The notes: generated from the letters alone by a model not told the origin. A stretch of 64,000 nucleotides of DNA from Mesorhizobium sp. L-8-3 (GCF_016756615.1 NZ_AP023262.1:5953501-6017500), one strand, 5' to 3'. Shown: positions 36,671 through 46,075, numbered from the stretch's first letter. Made by a program: numbers and translations.

Positions 36671-38158
36671 ATGGCTGACGCAGCACGCAAACTGGAAGTC
36701 GCGGAAACGCCGCTCTATCGCGAGGCTCCGAACAACATCGAGGCCGAACAGGCACTTCTCGGCGCGATCCTCGTCAATAACGACGCCTTCTATCGCGTGT
36801 CGGACTTCCTGAAGCCGGCCCATTTCTTCGAGCCGCTGCACCGCAAGATCTTCGAGCTGTCGGGCGAGCTGATCCGGATGGGCAAGATGGCCAATCCGGT
36901 GACGATGAAGACCTTCCTTCCGGCCGACGAGAAGGTCGGCGACATGACGGTCGCGCACTATCTTGCGCGCCTCGCCGCCGAGGCCGTCACCGTCATCAAC
37001 GCCGCCGACTACGGCCGCGCCATCTATGACCTCGCCACCCGCCGCGCGCTGATCACCGTCGGCGAGGACATGGTCAACATCGCGTACGACGCACCGGTCG
37101 ACATGTCGCCGCAGGAGCAGATCGAGGACGCTGAGCGCCGGCTTTTCGAACTGGCGGAGACCGGGCGCTATGACGGGGGCTTCGAGAGCTTCAACGATGC
37201 GGTCAAGACCGCCGTCGACATGGCAAATGCGGCCTATATGCGCGATGGCGGCCTGTCCGGCATCTCGACCGGGCTGCGCGAAATGGACCGTCGCATGGGC
37301 GGACTGCAGCCTTCCGATTTGATCGTGCTCGCCGGTCGCCCCGGCATGGGCAAGACGTCGCTCGCCACCAACATCGCCTTCAACATCGCCAACGCCTATG
37401 AGCCCGAGCAGCAGGCCGACGGCTCCTTCAAGGCCAAGAACGGCGGTGTCGTCGGCTTCTTCTCGCTCGAAATGTCGTCCGAGCAGCTCGCCACCCGCAT
37501 CATCTCGGAGCAGACCGAAATCCCCTCCTCCAAGATCCGGCGCGGCGAGATCTCCGAATATGATTTCGAGAAGCTCGTGGCCTGCTCGCAGACCATGCAG
37601 AAGCTGCCCCTGTTCATCGATCAGACCGGCGGCATTTCGATCGCCCAGCTCTCCGCCAGGGCGCGCCGCCTGAAGCGTCAGCGCGGTCTCGATGTGATCG
37701 TCATCGACTATATCCAGCTCATGACCGGCTCGTCGAAGAAGGGCGAGAACCGCGTCCAGGAAATCACCGAGATCACCACCGGCCTCAAGGCCCTGGCCAA
37801 GGAACTCGGCGCCCCGATCATCGCGCTCTCCCAATTGTCGCGTCAGGTCGAAAACCGAGACGACAAGCGCCCGCAACTGTCGGACCTTCGCGAATCCGGC
37901 TCGATCGAGCAGGACGCCGACGTAGTGATCTTCGTCTATCGCGAGGAGTACTACCTGAAGAACAAGGAGCCGAAGTTCGGCACGGACGAGCACGTGAAAT
38001 GGCAAACAGAGATGGACGAGGCGCGCGGCAAGTCCGAGGTGATCATCGCCAAGCAGCGCCACGGCCCAACCGGCACGGTCCCGCTCGGCTTCCAGGGTGA
38101 ATTCACGCGCTTCTTCGACCTGGCGGAAGATACCCACGTGCCGGAGAGGCTCGAGTAG
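36671..38158 (+). CDS. dnaB: Replicative DNA helicase
   Basis: 495 residues. The N-terminal domain starts with PNNIEAEQALLGAILVNNDAF. The RecA-like helicase domain has Walker A GRPGMGKT (222-229), FFSLEMSSEQLATR, VIVIDYIQLM and DLRESGSIEQDADVV. An insertion near residues 240-255 (YEPEQQADGSFKAKNGG) is usual in alphaproteobacteria. It unwinds DNA at the fork as a hexamer. RadA follows after 84 bases; in several relatives an alanine racemase gene lies between the two, as far as I recall, and it is absent here. Confidence 0.96.
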   Translation: MADAARKLEVAETPLYREAPNNIEAEQALLGAILVNNDAFYRVSDFLKPAHFFEPLHRKIFELSGELIRMGKMANPVTMKTFLPADEKVGDMTVAHYLARLAAEAVTVINAADYGRAIYDLATRRALITVGEDMVNIAYDAPVDMSPQEQIEDAERRLFELAETGRYDGGFESFNDAVKTAVDMANAAYMRDGGLSGISTGLREMDRRMGGLQPSDLIVLAGRPGMGKTSLATNIAFNIANAYEPEQQADGSFKAKNGGVVGFFSLEMSSEQLATRIISEQTEIPSSKIRRGEISEYDFEKLVACSQTMQKLPLFIDQTGGISIAQLSARARRLKRQRGLDVIVIDYIQLMTGSSKKGENRVQEITEITTGLKALAKELGAPIIALSQLSRQVENRDDKRPQLSDLRESGSIEQDADVVIFVYREEYYLKNKEPKFGTDEHVKWQTEMDEARGKSEVIIAKQRHGPTGTVPLGFQGEFTRFFDLAEDTHVPERLE

Positions 38159-38242
38159 TCCGGTGGCGCGCATGATGCCGATCGCGGGTCTGGCGGCCGC
38201 ACGGTGCCGTCGCGCTCCGTCCGTTGCCGGGCGGGCCGTCTG

Positions 38243-39640
38243 ATGGCCAAGTCACGCGTCCAGTTCATCTGCCAGAACTGCGGAACCGTCCATACGCGCT
38301 GGGCGGGCAAGTGCGATTCCTGCGGTGAATGGAACACGCTGATCGAGGAAGGCACGGCCGGCGGCATCGGCGCCGGGCCGGCGGGCCTGCGCTCTGCACG
38401 CAAGGGGCGGCCGGTCACGCTCACCACGCTCTCGGGAGACATAGAGGACGCCCCACGCATCGCGTCGGGCATAAGCGAGCTCGACCGGGCGACCGGCGGC
38501 GGCTTCGTGCGCGGATCGGCGCTGCTGGTCGGCGGCGATCCGGGTATCGGAAAATCGACGCTGCTGATGCAGGCCGCCGCCGCCCTCGCCCGGCTCGGGC
38601 ACCGCATCGTCTATGTTTCCGGCGAGGAGGCGGTGGCGCAGGTCCGCCTGCGCGCGCAGCGGCTGGGCGCCGCCAGCGCGCCGGTCGAGCTCGCCGCCGA
38701 GACCAATGTCGAAGACATATTGGCGACCATCTCCGAGGGCCGCCGCCCCGATCTCGTCATCCTCGATTCCATCCAGACGCTCTGGACCGATATCGCCGAT
38801 TCGGCACCCGGCACGGTCACCCAGGTCCGTGCGGCCGCGCAGGCCATCATCCGCTACGCCAAGTCGACGGGCGCCGCCGTGGTGCTGGTCGGTCATGTCA
38901 CCAAGGAGGGGCAGATCGCCGGGCCGCGCGTCGTGGAGCATATGGTCGACGCCGTGCTCTATTTCGAGGGCGAAGGCGGCCACCACTACCGCATCCTGCG
39001 TACGGTCAAGAACCGCTTCGGTCCGACTGACGAGATCGGCGTCTTCGAGATGTCCGACCGCGGCCTGCGCGAAGTGTCCAACCCCTCGGAGCTCTTTCTC
39101 GGCGAACGCCATGCGGCCGCCCCCGGCGCCGCGGTCTTCGCCGGCATGGAAGGCACGCGGCCGGTCCTAGTAGAGATCCAGGCCCTCGTCGCGTCCTCCC
39201 CGCTCGGCACGCCGCGCCGCGCCGTCGTCGGCTGGGATTCGGCGCGCCTGTCGATGGTGCTGGCCGTGCTGGAAGCGCATTGCGGCGTCCGGTTCGCCAC
39301 GCACGACGTCTATCTGAATGTCGCCGGCGGCTATCGCATCACCGAACCGGCGGCGGATGTGGCCGTCGCGGCCGCTCTGGTTTCGTCGCTCACCGGTCTT
39401 GCCCTGCCCGCTGATTGCGTCTATTTCGGCGAAATCAGCCTTTCGGGGGCCGTGCGGCCGGTCGCGCATGCGCTGCAGCGCCTCAAGGAAGCCGAAAAGC
39501 TGGGGTTCGCACAGGCGGTCCTGCCGCGAAGCACCGACGAACTGGCGGGAGGATCGGGAGCCAGCACCTTCCAGCCGGCTATGCTCGCCGATCTCGTGGC
39601 CCGCATCGCCGGGTCGCGGCTGAGACGGGTCGAAGACTGA
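38243..39640 (+). CDS. radA: DNA repair protein RadA
   Basis: 465 residues from the ATG at 38243 (MAKSRVQFICQNCG). The zinc finger is C10-x2-C13 and C24-x2-C27. Walker A GGDPGIGKST is at 97-106, the RadA-specific KNRFG at 256-260, and a Lon-like C-terminal domain ends the protein (GYRITEPAADVAVAAALVSS). RadA is a RecA-like branch-migration helicase in recombination repair. An upstream in-frame start 13 codons earlier lacks homology and was not used. Confidence 0.95.
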   Translation: MAKSRVQFICQNCGTVHTRWAGKCDSCGEWNTLIEEGTAGGIGAGPAGLRSARKGRPVTLTTLSGDIEDAPRIASGISELDRATGGGFVRGSALLVGGDPGIGKSTLLMQAAAALARLGHRIVYVSGEEAVAQVRLRAQRLGAASAPVELAAETNVEDILATISEGRRPDLVILDSIQTLWTDIADSAPGTVTQVRAAAQAIIRYAKSTGAAVVLVGHVTKEGQIAGPRVVEHMVDAVLYFEGEGGHHYRILRTVKNRFGPTDEIGVFEMSDRGLREVSNPSELFLGERHAAAPGAAVFAGMEGTRPVLVEIQALVASSPLGTPRRAVVGWDSARLSMVLAVLEAHCGVRFATHDVYLNVAGGYRITEPAADVAVAAALVSSLTGLALPADCVYFGEISLSGAVRPVAHALQRLKEAEKLGFAQAVLPRSTDELAGGSGASTFQPAMLADLVARIAGSRLRRVED

Positions 39641-39686
39641 ACCTGCGAAGGCGGTGAAGCGGACCGCATCATGGAGTGGGAACGAC

Positions 39687-40283
39687 ATGCCGATTACGCT
39701 GCTTGACGGAATTCTCGTCGGCTTCACCCTCGTTTCGGCAATGCTCGCCATGGTCCGCGGCTTCTCCCGCGAAATCCTCTCGATAGCGTCCTGGGTGGCG
39801 GCGGCGGCGGCGGCCTATTTCTTCTATCCCCAGGTGCTGCCCTATGTTCAGCCCTATATCGATCACAAGCAGATCGCCATGGCCGCGGCGGCCGGAGCTG
39901 TGTTCATCGTTGCGCTTATCGTCGTCACGGTCATCACAATGAAGATCGCCGACTTCATCATCGATTCCCGCGTCGGCGCGCTCGATCGCACGCTCGGTTT
40001 CCTCTATGGCGCCGCGCGCGGCATCCTGGTCGTGGCGGTCGGACTGCTGTTCTTCAACTGGCTGGTCGGCGTGAATCCGCCGAACTGGATCGCCGAGGCC
40101 AAGTCGCGCCCCTTGCTCGAGGACATCGGCGGGCGCATCCAGGCGCTCTTGCCAGACGATCCCGAGAACTCGATCCTGAAGAAGCTTACGCCGGAGACCG
40201 GCGAAGGCGCGCCAGACGCCGCGGGGGAGACGCCTTCAGCAGGCGATGCCGAAGCGCCCCCGGCCGAGGGCAACAGCAACTGA
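39687..40283 (+). CDS. cvpA: CvpA family membrane protein
   Basis: 198 residues from the ATG at 39687. Four hydrophobic segments are visible, with ITLLDGILVGFTLVSAMLA and GFSREILSIASWVAAAAAAYF at the start and DRTLGFLYGAARGILVV in the middle, as in CvpA. The C-terminal 45 residues are acidic and Pro/Ala-rich. CvpA lies beside purF here as in E. coli, and is linked to colicin V production and envelope homeostasis. Confidence 0.92.
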   Translation: MPITLLDGILVGFTLVSAMLAMVRGFSREILSIASWVAAAAAAYFFYPQVLPYVQPYIDHKQIAMAAAAGAVFIVALIVVTVITMKIADFIIDSRVGALDRTLGFLYGAARGILVVAVGLLFFNWLVGVNPPNWIAEAKSRPLLEDIGGRIQALLPDDPENSILKKLTPETGEGAPDAAGETPSAGDAEAPPAEGNSN

Positions 40284-40344
40284 TCTGCTGGTGCGCGGCG
40301 CCGGCCGCGCCTATATAGCGGTATTCAGGACGAGAGGCAGCGCC

Positions 40345-41820
40345 ATGACGGACGCAACCGCAGCCAAGATGCTTTCCGCCGAAGCCGACGATCACTTCCA
40401 CGACGAGTGCGGTGTGTTCGGCATCTATGGCCGGCAGGATGCCGCCGCAATCGTCACGCTCGGCCTGCATGCTCTTCAGCATCGCGGACAGGAAGCGGCA
40501 GGCATCGTCTCCTATGACGGCAACCAGTTCCATGTCGAACGCCATGTCGGCCTGATCGGCGATACCTTCACCAAGCAATCGGTCATCGACAGGCTGCCGG
40601 GAAACCGGGCGATCGGCCATACGCGCTACGCGACCACCGGCGGCGCCGGATTGCGCAACGTCCAGCCATTCTTCGCCGAGCTTGCCGAAGGCGGCCTGGC
40701 GATCGCCCACAACGGCAACATCACCAACGCGCTTACCGTGCAGCGCCTGCTGCAGAAACAGGGCGCCATCTTCTCCTCGACATCGGACACCGAGACGATC
40801 CTGCACCTCGTGGCGCTCAGCAAGGAGCGCGACATCAATTCCCGCTTCATCGACGCGATACGTCAACTCGAGGGCGCTTTCTCGCTGGTCGCCCTCACCT
40901 CGAAGAAGATGATCGGCTGCCGCGATCCGCTCGGCATCCGTCCCCTCGTGCTGGGCGATCTCGACGGCTCCTGGATACTGGCCTCGGAAACATGCGCGCT
41001 CGATATCATCGGAGCGCGTTTCGTCCGCGACCTGAAACCGGGGGAAATGGTGATCGTCACCTCCAAGGGCATAGAGAGCGTCTTTCCCTTCGAGGTTCAG
41101 AAGCCACGCTTCTGCATCTTCGAATATGTCTATTTCGCCCGGCCGGATTCCACCGTCGAGGGCCGCAACGTCTATGACGTGAGGAAGCGGATCGGCGCCG
41201 AACTGGCCGTGGAGAACCCGGTCGATGCCGATGTCGTCGTGCCGGTGCCCGATTCGGGCACGCCGGCGGCGATCGGCTTCTCTCAGCAGGCCGGCATTCC
41301 TTTCGAGCTCGGCATCATCCGCAACCACTATGTCGGCCGCACCTTCATCCAGCCCGGCGATTCGATCCGCCACATGGGCGTGAAGTTGAAGCACAACGCC
41401 AATCGGCGCATGATCGAAGGCAAGCGGGTGGTGCTGGTCGATGATTCGATCGTGCGCGGAACGACCAGCCAGAAGATCGTGCAGATGGTGCGCGACGCCG
41501 GCGCCGGCGAGGTGCACATGCGGATCGCCTCGCCGCCGACGCGCTCGTCCTGCTTCTATGGCGTCGATACGCCCGAGAAGGCCAAGCTGCTCGCCTCACG
41601 CATGTCGGTCGACGAGATGGCCGATTTCATCCGCGTCGATTCCCTCGGCTTCCTTTCGCTCGACGGTCTCTACCGCGCCGTCGGCGAGGCCGCCCGCGAG
41701 AACGAATCGCCGCAGTTCTGCGACGCCTGCTTCTCCACCGAATACCCGACCCGGCTCACCGACATCGAAGGCTCCGACAATGTTCGGACCCTGTCGCTGC
41801 TCGCCAATGGCGGGCAATAG
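40345..41820 (+). CDS. purF: Amidophosphoribosyltransferase
   Basis: 491 residues from the ATG at 40345. A short propeptide precedes C22 (DECGVFGIYG), the N-terminal nucleophile exposed by self-cleavage. The glutaminase block is GLHALQHRGQEAAGI, and the PRPP-binding loop is VVLVDDSIVRGTT near residue 365. Cysteines in PRFCIFEYVYF, RSSCFYGVDTP and FCDACFS match the iron-sulfur ligands of the B. subtilis type. The enzyme makes phosphoribosylamine, the first step of purine synthesis. Confidence 0.96.
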   Translation: MTDATAAKMLSAEADDHFHDECGVFGIYGRQDAAAIVTLGLHALQHRGQEAAGIVSYDGNQFHVERHVGLIGDTFTKQSVIDRLPGNRAIGHTRYATTGGAGLRNVQPFFAELAEGGLAIAHNGNITNALTVQRLLQKQGAIFSSTSDTETILHLVALSKERDINSRFIDAIRQLEGAFSLVALTSKKMIGCRDPLGIRPLVLGDLDGSWILASETCALDIIGARFVRDLKPGEMVIVTSKGIESVFPFEVQKPRFCIFEYVYFARPDSTVEGRNVYDVRKRIGAELAVENPVDADVVVPVPDSGTPAAIGFSQQAGIPFELGIIRNHYVGRTFIQPGDSIRHMGVKLKHNANRRMIEGKRVVLVDDSIVRGTTSQKIVQMVRDAGAGEVHMRIASPPTRSSCFYGVDTPEKAKLLASRMSVDEMADFIRVDSLGFLSLDGLYRAVGEAARENESPQFCDACFSTEYPTRLTDIEGSDNVRTLSLLANGGQ

Positions 41821-41937
41821 CGCCGGCGGGCCTACCGTTCCAGGGCTGCTCCCGCAGGCCGCCGGTCTTCGTCGCGCCAGGCGACCAGGCAGCCGGCGGG
41901 CCTGGTACGCTCCGCCCAATTCCCGAAAGGATAAGGC

Positions 41938-42684
41938 ATGACCACCTCTCTCGACCTTGCCGGGCGTGTCGCCCTCGTCACCGGCGCCTCGCGCGGCATC
42001 GGCTACTTCATTGCCAGGGAACTGGCCGCGGCAGGGGCTCATGTCATTGCCGTGGCGCGCACAGTGGGCGGGCTCGAGGAACTCGACGACGAGATCAAGG
42101 CCGCCGGCGGTCAGGCGACCCTCGCACCGCTCGACCTCACCGACATGGCCGGGATCGATCGCCTGGGCGGCGCGATCCACGAGCGCTGGGGCAAACTCGA
42201 CGTCATGGTGGCAAATGCCGCGATCCTCGGCGTGATTGCGCCGATCGGCCATGTCGAGGCGAAGGTGTTCGACAAGGTGATGGCCATCAACGTGACGGCG
42301 ACCTGGCGGCTGATCCGTTCCGTGGACCCGCTGCTGCGGCTGTCGGATGCCGGTCGCGCCATCGTGATCTCGTCGGGCGCGGCGCATTCGGCGCGCGCCT
42401 TCTGGGCCCCCTATGCGGCCTCCAAGGCCGCCGTCGAAGCGCTCGCCCGATCCTGGGCTGAAGAAACGAGGAATTTTCCGTTGCGTGTCAACGCGGTCGA
42501 TCCCGGTGCGACACGCACGGCCATGCGCGCCCAGGCAGTGCCTGGCGAAGATCCGCAGACCCTTCCGCATCCTTCGGAGATCGCCGCCAGGATCGTTCGG
42601 CTGGCAAGCCCCGCTCTCGCGGAGACCGGCCTGATCTTTGACGCCAGGCGAGAACGCTTCACCGCCTATCGCATGCCTGAGTAG
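41938..42684 (+). CDS. SDR family oxidoreductase
   Basis: 248 residues. NAD(P)-binding TGASRGIGYFIA at residues about 15-26, NAAILG near 90, and the catalytic Ser-Tyr-Lys pattern VISSGAAHSARAFWAPYAASK. SDRs of this kind reduce or oxidise small carbonyl compounds or alcohols; the substrate cannot be named. The gene follows purF after 117 bases and has its own ribosome site (AAAGGA). This SDR commonly follows purF in related bacteria, as I recall. Confidence 0.9.
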   Translation: MTTSLDLAGRVALVTGASRGIGYFIARELAAAGAHVIAVARTVGGLEELDDEIKAAGGQATLAPLDLTDMAGIDRLGGAIHERWGKLDVMVANAAILGVIAPIGHVEAKVFDKVMAINVTATWRLIRSVDPLLRLSDAGRAIVISSGAAHSARAFWAPYAASKAAVEALARSWAEETRNFPLRVNAVDPGATRTAMRAQAVPGEDPQTLPHPSEIAARIVRLASPALAETGLIFDARRERFTAYRMPE

Positions 42685-42702
42685 GCGGGCGCCTCGCCCG
42701 CC
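42684..42702 (+). terminator. GC-rich hairpin at the SDR stop codon
   Basis: A perfect 8-bp stem, 42684-42691 with 42695-42702 (GGCGGGCG/CGCCCGCC), with a three-base loop, starts at the last base of the SDR stop codon. It has no T-run. It lies between converging genes and may slow or stop transcription with Rho. The rest of the 158-base gap shows nothing further. Confidence 0.35.
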
Positions 42703-42842
42703 CCGGCATCGGCCCCCAGTTCCGTCGGTGCGTCCGCCGATCCAACCAGGCTTCGGAAAAAAGCATCCCACGGCTCTCCGACAAACCTTCAGCATGAGAA
42801 GCGGCTGAGCAGGTGAAGCGTCTGCGAATCCTGCAAGCCAGC

Positions 42843-43979
42843 TTAGCGTCCGGGTTTCAAGCTGCGCATCCACACGATCAGTTCGGACTGGCGCGAGGTG
42901 CCCGTCTTGCGGAAGATCGACTTCAGTTGCTGCCGCGCCGTCCCCTCGGCGATCCCCAGTTCGGCGGCCGCCTGGCGCAGCGAAATCCCGCGGTTGAGCG
43001 CCAGCGCCACTTTGATCTCAGCCGGCGTCAGGTTGAACGCAGCGGTCGCCCGTTCCAGGTCGGGCGGCCGAGTACCCTGAGCCGGTTCGATCAGTATCGC
43101 CACGGTCGGCCCCTCGAAAAAGCTGGCGATCGGATCCTTGTTCAATCTGACGAGCGTGATCTTGCGCATCTTCCCGGACGCGGCGACGACATGGGAATGA
43201 ACGCGGGGGCCTTCGGCCAGTCGGTCGACCATCTGCTGCAGCGCCCTGGCCGCATCCTGGTCGGTCAGCGCAACGCGCCCGGTCGGCGTAATGCCGATCC
43301 CCTCGCCTCCATCGATATGACGAACCGCCGCGGCGGAAACGGACTTGACGGTCATTCCTTCGCCTACGACGACAAGGCCGATGTCCGTTTCCTCGAACAA
43401 GTGATCGCCGACGTCGGACAGGGCTTTCTGGAACGGCCCTGTCTGGTAATAACGAAAGGCCCGCCTCAGATGCGGCGCAAGCCGGGTCAACGTCTCGGCC
43501 GCTGCCATGTTCTGATTCGGGTCGGCGCGGTCGGTCAGCGTGCTCAACAGCAGGGAGCGGCCGCTCTCGCGCACGATCGTGACGCCCACCGCCGCCTCGG
43601 CGCCGATCGATCGCATGAAATCGCCATAAAACTCCGTTCGCACCAGATCCCCGCGGTCGAGCATCTGCTCGGAAACGACACCCAACCCGATCGGCCTTAC
43701 CGAGGCCTTTGCCATCCAGGGATTGATGCGTGAATAGTGCTGGGCATAGGCCAGCAAAGCCTCCTCGCTGAGACCGGACGTCAAGGAGAGATCGCCCCTG
43801 TTGCGGACCGAATCATGAAAGAAAAAGACCGTCTTGCCGCCGGGCAGTCTAGCGCTCAAGCGATCCAGAAAGTCGTTCCAATCGGCCTCGCCGAGCAGGG
43901 ATGCATAGACGAGGTCGATGAGGTCGTCGTCGCGATCGTCCTCAGTGCCGCTTATTTCCCGCCCCTCTCCGCTGATCAT
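42843..43979 (-). CDS. LuxR-type helix-turn-helix regulator
   Basis: 378 residues. The C-terminal HTH (about 312-372) has FNLTPAEIKVALALNRGIS and RQAAAELGIAEGTARQQLKS. The 300-residue N-terminal part is not an autoinducer domain I recognise; it contains a PAS/GAF-like stretch (LFEETDIGLVVVGEGMTVKSV). Such orphan LuxR proteins often respond to a metabolite. The gene is divergent from the secreted lectin-like gene across 212 bases, so control of that gene is plausible but unproven. Confidence 0.87.
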   Translation of the reverse strand: MISGEGREISGTEDDRDDDLIDLVYASLLGEADWNDFLDRLSARLPGGKTVFFFHDSVRNRGDLSLTSGLSEEALLAYAQHYSRINPWMAKASVRPIGLGVVSEQMLDRGDLVRTEFYGDFMRSIGAEAAVGVTIVRESGRSLLLSTLTDRADPNQNMAAAETLTRLAPHLRRAFRYYQTGPFQKALSDVGDHLFEETDIGLVVVGEGMTVKSVSAAAVRHIDGGEGIGITPTGRVALTDQDAARALQQMVDRLAEGPRVHSHVVAASGKMRKITLVRLNKDPIASFFEGPTVAILIEPAQGTRPPDLERATAAFNLTPAEIKVALALNRGISLRQAAAELGIAEGTARQQLKSIFRKTGTSRQSELIVWMRSLKPGR

Positions 43980-44101
43980 GGTGCCATCGCCCGGGCCGCA
44001 TAGCCGACCGGTCGTTATTTTATGTAATCATCATCGATATTGCCGGGAATTCCAGCCGAGTTCCATTTGTACGATTGTATGAGGCGCCGCTACGTCACCT
44101 T

Positions 44102-44124
44102 CACGACTTCCGCACGGAGTCGTG
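44102..44124. promoter_or_regulatory. Inverted repeat in the divergent gap
   Basis: CACGACT (44102-44108) and AGTCGTG (44118-44124) form a 7-bp stem with a nine-base spacer, in the gap between the LuxR-type gene and the lectin-like gene. It is 68 bases before the latter's ATG. It could be an operator for the regulator or a hairpin in the transcript; the sequence alone does not decide. Confidence 0.35.
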
Positions 44125-44191
44125 ATTGGTCGCCCCGCTGCCCACGGTCATAGGCTCGCTCCGGCGGGATCAGCTTCAGGGAGGAACCTCA

Positions 44192-44812
44192 ATGAGGACG
44201 AACTTTTTTCTTGCGGCCGGCATGGTGTGTGCCCTGACCGTCGCTGCGAATGCGCAGAACCAGGAGATGAGTTTCTTCATCACCAGCCAGGGCCCCGGCA
44301 ACGGCGCCAATCTCGGTGGACTGGCCGGGGCCGACGCGCATTGCCAGAGCCTGGCCCAGGCAGCCGGTTCAAGCGGCAAGACCTGGCGTGCCTATCTGTC
44401 GACGAGCGACGCCAATGCCCGAGACCGGATCGGCTCCGGTCCCTGGTACAACGCCAAGGGCGAGAAGATCGCTGGCGACGTTGCCTCGCTCCATTCCGAC
44501 AGCAACGGTATCACCAAGCAGACCGGGCTCGACGAGAAGGGCCAGGTCGTCAACGGCCGGGGCGACCAGCCGAACCGGCACGACATCCTTACCGGCTCGA
44601 TGCCGGACGGGACGGCCGCACCGCAGACCTGCGAAAACTGGACCAGTACCGGCGACGGCAGCGCCATGGTCGGTCACCATGACCGCATGGGCCTCGACGA
44701 TTCGGCGGCCGCGAAGTCGTGGAACTCGTCGCACCCTTCGCGCGGATGCGGCCAGGAAGCCTTGCGCGGCACCGGCGGCGACGGGCTGCTCTACTGCTTC
44801 GCCACCAACTGA
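44192..44812 (+). CDS. Secreted lectin-like protein
   Basis: 206 residues with a strong ribosome site (AGGGAGGA, 44178-44185, six bases before the ATG). A signal peptide is visible (FFLAAGMVCALTVAANA, cut near residue 21). The mature protein opens with MSFFITSQGPGNGANLGGLA and GADAHCQSLA, a family often annotated as lectin-like or DUF1554-like in rhizobia. It has four cysteines (C51, C147, C186, C202), which could form two disulfides. It should be periplasmic or secreted. The ligand is unknown. The likely regulator is the divergent LuxR-type gene. Confidence 0.78.
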   Translation: MRTNFFLAAGMVCALTVAANAQNQEMSFFITSQGPGNGANLGGLAGADAHCQSLAQAAGSSGKTWRAYLSTSDANARDRIGSGPWYNAKGEKIAGDVASLHSDSNGITKQTGLDEKGQVVNGRGDQPNRHDILTGSMPDGTAAPQTCENWTSTGDGSAMVGHHDRMGLDDSAAAKSWNSSHPSRGCGQEALRGTGGDGLLYCFATN

Positions 44813-44894
44813 CCGCAGTGCCACTTCGGACTGCGTCGGCAGGATCCCGGCGACAATCCGCGTCTGCCCCAACGCAATCTCCACCCTGGGCGTA

Positions 44895-44913
44895 GCGCGG
44901 CCTCAAGCCGCGC
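44895..44913 (+). terminator. GC-rich hairpin after the lectin-like gene
   Basis: A perfect 7-bp stem (GCGCGGC/GCCGCGC, 44895-44901 and 44907-44913) with loop CTCAA, 83 bases after the stop codon. No T-run follows, so termination there is uncertain. Confidence 0.3.
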
Positions 44914-44959
44914 GCGATAGCAGGCTGTCGGCATCATCGCCGCACCCGGGATCCTACCG

Positions 44960-45859
44960 ATGTCCGCAGTTCCCATTCCCGAGACCCGGGACCATGTCCT
45001 TGCGGGCATCATGCTTACCAGCGTCGCCTATTTCGTATTCACCTTGCATGATGCGGTGGTGAAGCTTCTGGTGGCCTCCACCCCCGTCTGGCAGATCCTG
45101 TTCTTCCGCAGCGTCACGATCCTTATCGGCTGCCTCATCCTCGGCGGGCGACCGCTCTGCGTCGAAGCCGCGCGATCGCCCGTCATGAAGCCCATGTTCC
45201 TGCGATCCTTCCTTATCCTGGTGGCCTGGCTCTGCTACTACACGGCCGCGCGTTACCTCCAGCTCGCCGAGCTCACCACAATCTACTACGCCGCGCCCGT
45301 GATGGTGACGGCGATGTCGGTGTTCGTGCTCAAGGAGCAGGTACCTCCGGTGCGCTGGGCGGCTGTCTTCATCGGCTTCGCGGGCGTATACCTCGCCTGT
45401 GATCCGGCGACGCTCGGGCTCTCGATTCCGGTCCTGCTGGTGCTTGCAGCGGCCTTCATGTGGGGCCTGTCGATCGTGCTTCTCAGGAAGATCGCGCTGC
45501 AGGAGAAGACCATCGTCCAGATGGTCCTCAACAATTCCTTCTTCCTGGTCACGGCCGGCGTGCCGCTGGTCTATCTCTGGCACACGCCCGATCTGCTCGA
45601 AATCCTGTTGCTGCTCGGCGCCGGAACGCTGGCCGGCATCGCCCAGTTCACGCTGTTCGAAGGCATGAAGCGCGCTGAGGCTTCGATCGTCGCCACATTC
45701 GAATATACCGGGCTCGTCTGGGCGTTCCTGCTCGGTTACCTGATCTGGGCGGACATTCCCCGACACGAGGTCTTCCTGGGTGCCTCGCTCATCATCGGCG
45801 CCGGACTGCTGATGATCGCGGGCGAGCATTTCCGCAAACGCCCGACACCGGAAAAATAA
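44960..45859 (+). CDS. DMT-superfamily transporter (EamA type)
   Basis: 299 residues with about ten membrane helices in two EamA repeats (first FTLHDAVVKLLVASTPVWQI; second MWGLSIVLLRKIALQ and TFEYTGLVWAFLLGYLIW). It resembles the RhaT/S-adenosylmethionine-uptake-like branch of this superfamily, but the substrate is not certain. It follows the lectin-like gene by 147 bases and ends before a proper terminator. Confidence 0.87.
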   Translation: MSAVPIPETRDHVLAGIMLTSVAYFVFTLHDAVVKLLVASTPVWQILFFRSVTILIGCLILGGRPLCVEAARSPVMKPMFLRSFLILVAWLCYYTAARYLQLAELTTIYYAAPVMVTAMSVFVLKEQVPPVRWAAVFIGFAGVYLACDPATLGLSIPVLLVLAAAFMWGLSIVLLRKIALQEKTIVQMVLNNSFFLVTAGVPLVYLWHTPDLLEILLLLGAGTLAGIAQFTLFEGMKRAEASIVATFEYTGLVWAFLLGYLIWADIPRHEVFLGASLIIGAGLLMIAGEHFRKRPTPEK

Positions 45860-45959
45860 TCCATCCGCGCGGGAACCATCCGAAGGGCCGCGCGTTACGG
45901 GGGCTGGACGGGTCGTCCCCCCACCCCCCTTACCCCCTCAGACCCGTCCCTTCACTTGG

Positions 45960-45990
45960 GCCGGTCCGTAAGGGCCGGCTTCTTCTTTTC
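45960..45990 (+). terminator. Rho-independent terminator after the DMT transporter gene
   Basis: An 8-bp stem with one G-T pair, 45960-45967 with 45972-45979 (GCCGGTCC/GGGCCGGC), loop GTAA, followed by the T-rich run TTCTTCTTTT. A second stem (GGACGGGT and ACCCGTCC, near 45905-45949) lies just before it. It is 100 bases after the stop codon. Confidence 0.7.
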
Positions 45991-46075
45991 GATGTTGCCC
46001 CGGTCGCCTGACGACGGCATTGTCGTCGGCGGTTTCAGGGGAGAACCCAACAGAAACGCAAGGGGCAGAAGAGCG

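Noticed and set aside
41822-41903. 12-bp direct repeat GCCGGCGGGCCT flanking a segment after purF
   Set aside because: The unit is almost pure G/C in a GC-rich genome; it is not associated with a mobile gene or duplicated target site.
44558-44566. RGD tripeptide in the lectin-like protein as an adhesion motif
   Set aside because: A three-residue match is expected by chance and bacterial proteins with RGD rarely use it for integrin binding.
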